The notes below the pieces were generated by a model that saw only the letters and a program-made list of their open reading frames with translations, had not been told where the DNA came from and searched no databases. From assembly GCA_010014835.2 (NCBI GenBank), contig JAAAKB020170504.1, positions 1-20,692 on the forward strand: a DNA stretch of 20,692 nucleotides. Direction: 5' to 3'. Position 1 is the first letter of the stretch. Every line of letters begins with the position of its first letter. The stretch is from Apostichopus leukothele. Lineage: Eukaryota > Echinodermata > Holothuroidea > Aspidochirotida > Stichopodidae. Position numbers and translations under genes: made by a program. Of the stretch, positions 18,463 through 20,692 are shown piece by piece.

Positions 18463-20692
18463 GTGATATATTTAACGGATAGGAGTATTTATTTATATTT
18501 AATCTCCAACTCTTCAAACAAAATCGTAACTGGTGTGTGTGTGAGGGTGGGTCAGGGGAATACAGCCAAGGGACTGAAAAAGTCATAAAGGAGTACCTTT
18601 GACATAATCGCCCATGGGTCCGAATTGGTTCTATACGGGCCGAACTGGTGTTTTGGGAAGTTATCGGGCGACCGAATGGAGTCGAGGGTCAAACCAATTT
18701 TCCTTTTATCATTCTCCTTGTTGACCTTCACATGATGACATGTTTTCAAACAGTATGTCTTACTTCGAACGATAACTATATCTTGAGTAATCTTCAATGG
18801 GTCTTTTCAAATTGTTGATAACCGCAATACCGTTAAGCAATAATGTTGCCAGCCATCCATTGAGCTGGAAGTGTCCAACAACTATAACATCATCACTAGG
18901 ACATTCCAAAGTTCTCTCTGTCTTTACAACACGCCGCACTGCATTTTTTAAACCCAAGGGGGATTTGCTTTTCCCTCTTTCTCACCCCCTCCCCATCTAC
19001 CCACACCTCCAGCCTCCACCAAACCTTCGTCCTACAACACCATTCATTTAATATCGCTTCAGTGGGGGGAGAGTATGCTGTGTGCTTCCATGCATGGTAG
19101 GTCGCTGTGTTCATTTGTATCAGAGAAGAACATTTTGCTTCAGATATCGGTGGAGATCACACGCCGATGAAATTACAACACAGTGATCGATAGATTGCAT
19201 TTGTTACCCCTTTGAGAATGATTTATACGTCGATGAACCACCAACCCAACTGTGTCTCAGTATTGCTTTCACCTCTTCTATACACCGAGCAGCCAATGAT
19301 TAGGAAACCTGGACCACGCCATGAAACAGTACCAGGCGCGCATCGCCCTAAATATCAGTAGTGAAAGATGTCTATTTGGAGTTTCTCTATACACATTCAA
19401 TACAGTGCGTACTGTGTATAAAGTCATGAATAAAATAACCAATGGGTTCAATACAGGGATTTATAGTCTACGATTCAGTCAGAGAAGCAGGGGTGGATTA
19501 TACAAGTGTAACAGGGTGTACACGATCCTATACCCCTGTAAAGTAGGAGAGAGCGATAACGTAGAGATTCGTCTTTAGGCGTTATACAGCAACAAATTTA
19601 TTATTGTCGCGAGCCCTCTAATAACAAATACTTTATAGTTAATTTTTATAGGTGGTGATAAATCAACCCTGGTACACAAGTAATCTAATTTCAATCAAGT
19701 GTCCCCTTTGCTTGACACAGGGCAAATCAAAGCGATACAGGAATCGACTGAACAATAGGGAATTAAGGGTAAATTAAGGGAAAACTCGGAACAGCAAGCA
19801 TATATCATGCCAAATAAAACTATCAATGAAAATGACCATCAAAAACGTGGTGGATGCATGCCGATCCGCTTAACGTATATGAAATATTTTTACCTAATAC
19901 TCATACCTATAACTCATTGATTGGAACAAACGTCAGAATCTATCGGCTTCTATACTGCTCACAGCGCGGACTGTATTACATACCACTGAACCTTGTTTAA
20001 GTCTCATCAATCAAAACGACTGGACTACTTAGCTCATCAGAAGCAACCCTAAATTCAACGAACAAAATTCAGTATAAGTATAACAAATAACAAATTTTCA
20101 AGGACAAATGGTGTCGGATATCATCCATGGGGGGGGGGGGGGGCCATTTTTTTGAAAATGTTTTTCGGTTGAGTTATTAGGATTCCGGAAAAAATTATTG
20201 AATTGCATTAACAGAAGATTGAACTGATGTTACGACGCCACATCAATTTAACCGTATGAGCATGTCAGATGTGCAGAAACATGGCCGTTTAAAACAGATA
20301 TTTATAGAAACATTAGTAGCACTCAACAACCAAGCAACCAAAAAGGTGCAACGTACATAATATCGTGTCGCAACATTAGTTTTTCAAACAACAGTGATCG
20401 TGACAACGGAATGGTTTCAAGCACGAAATTGGATTTCTATGAATGTGTTCGCTAAAATTCATCATTTCATATTGCAGAAGTTGACACAAATGTTCAAATG
20501 TACAAACAGAAATAAGGAAGACAGTTCGCGAATGACAGTTTAAAAGGAAATAAAAATGAACAGGAAAAGTCAGCAGAAATGTGAGAGATTGCCATCGAGC
20601 ATTCTGCAAGAAGACAAATGTTTGTTTAACTTGATAACGTCAGAGGTAGAGAATAATTTCAAGAAAGAAATAGCTGACGGTAGAAAGACAGA
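18463..20692. other. Intergenic stretch, no gene recognised
   Basis: Short open frames at 18552-18797 and 18760-18957 (minus) and 19321-19578 (plus, 85 codons) show no family likeness or linked splice structure. CpG is near the level expected from base composition. The only conspicuous local structure is a 15-G run near 20129. Confidence 0.4.
20129..20143 (+). repeat. Poly-G run of 15
   Basis: A homopolymer of 15 G's. It is flanked by loosely inverted arms: ATTTTCAAGGACAAATGG on the left (about 20094-20111) and CCATTTTTTTGAAAAT on the right (20144-20159). Its length may be uncertain because of sequencing slippage. Confidence 0.85.

Noticed and set aside
18552-18957. Two overlapping minus-strand ORFs (81 and 65 residues)
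   Set aside because: Different frames, no family likeness, no supporting signals.
19321-19578. 85-residue plus-strand ORF
   Set aside because: No recognisable domain and no nearby polyadenylation signal was spotted.

Overview
The window looks like nuclear DNA from a marine invertebrate animal, most likely an echinoderm. It is AT-rich, with long introns, GT-AG splice sites, minisatellites and a decayed LINE. The echinoderm suggestion is an inference from motifs such as GCCTAACGTTAGGC and GCCTAGGC-like palindromes in the flanks, which I recall as frequent in echinoderm sequence. No bacterial features (operons, ribosome binding sites, CRISPR) are present.

One gene dominates: the 5' part of ELYS/AHCTF1 (MEL-28), the nucleoporin that binds chromatin and seeds nuclear pore assembly after mitosis. 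It lies on the minus strand. I could place 17 coding exons between 15187 (start codon) and 1139. Every exon-exon junction keeps phase, and together they give 2331 nt, or 777 codons. Exons 1-10 carry the N-terminal beta-propeller and exons 11-17 the start of the alpha-helical domain. The C-terminal half, including the AT-hook region, lies beyond position 1.

The introns hold: a 49-bp minisatellite (intron 16); a TACA/CA microsatellite, a dispersed repeat with DR1-like motifs and a possible poison exon (intron 12); a decayed LINE reverse transcriptase next to an 86-89 bp triplicate that copies the exon 8 splice donor (intron 8); a G-rich minisatellite with a 132-bp higher-order unit (intron 4); and more of the DR1-bearing repeat (intron 2).

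Upstream of ELYS (15.2-20.7 kb) I find no confident protein gene. CpG density rises sharply near 15.48 kb, from almost none in the introns to about the level expected from base composition. This fits the edge of a methylated gene body. A cluster of CCAAT boxes at 15.7-15.8 kb is the best promoter candidate. Paired AAAACCGGTTTT palindromes lie at 16.87-16.90 kb. The rest is unannotated intergenic sequence with a weak ORF ahead of an AATAAA and a 15-G run. I found no wholly new system. The most unusual feature is the splice donor embedded in a tandem repeat.
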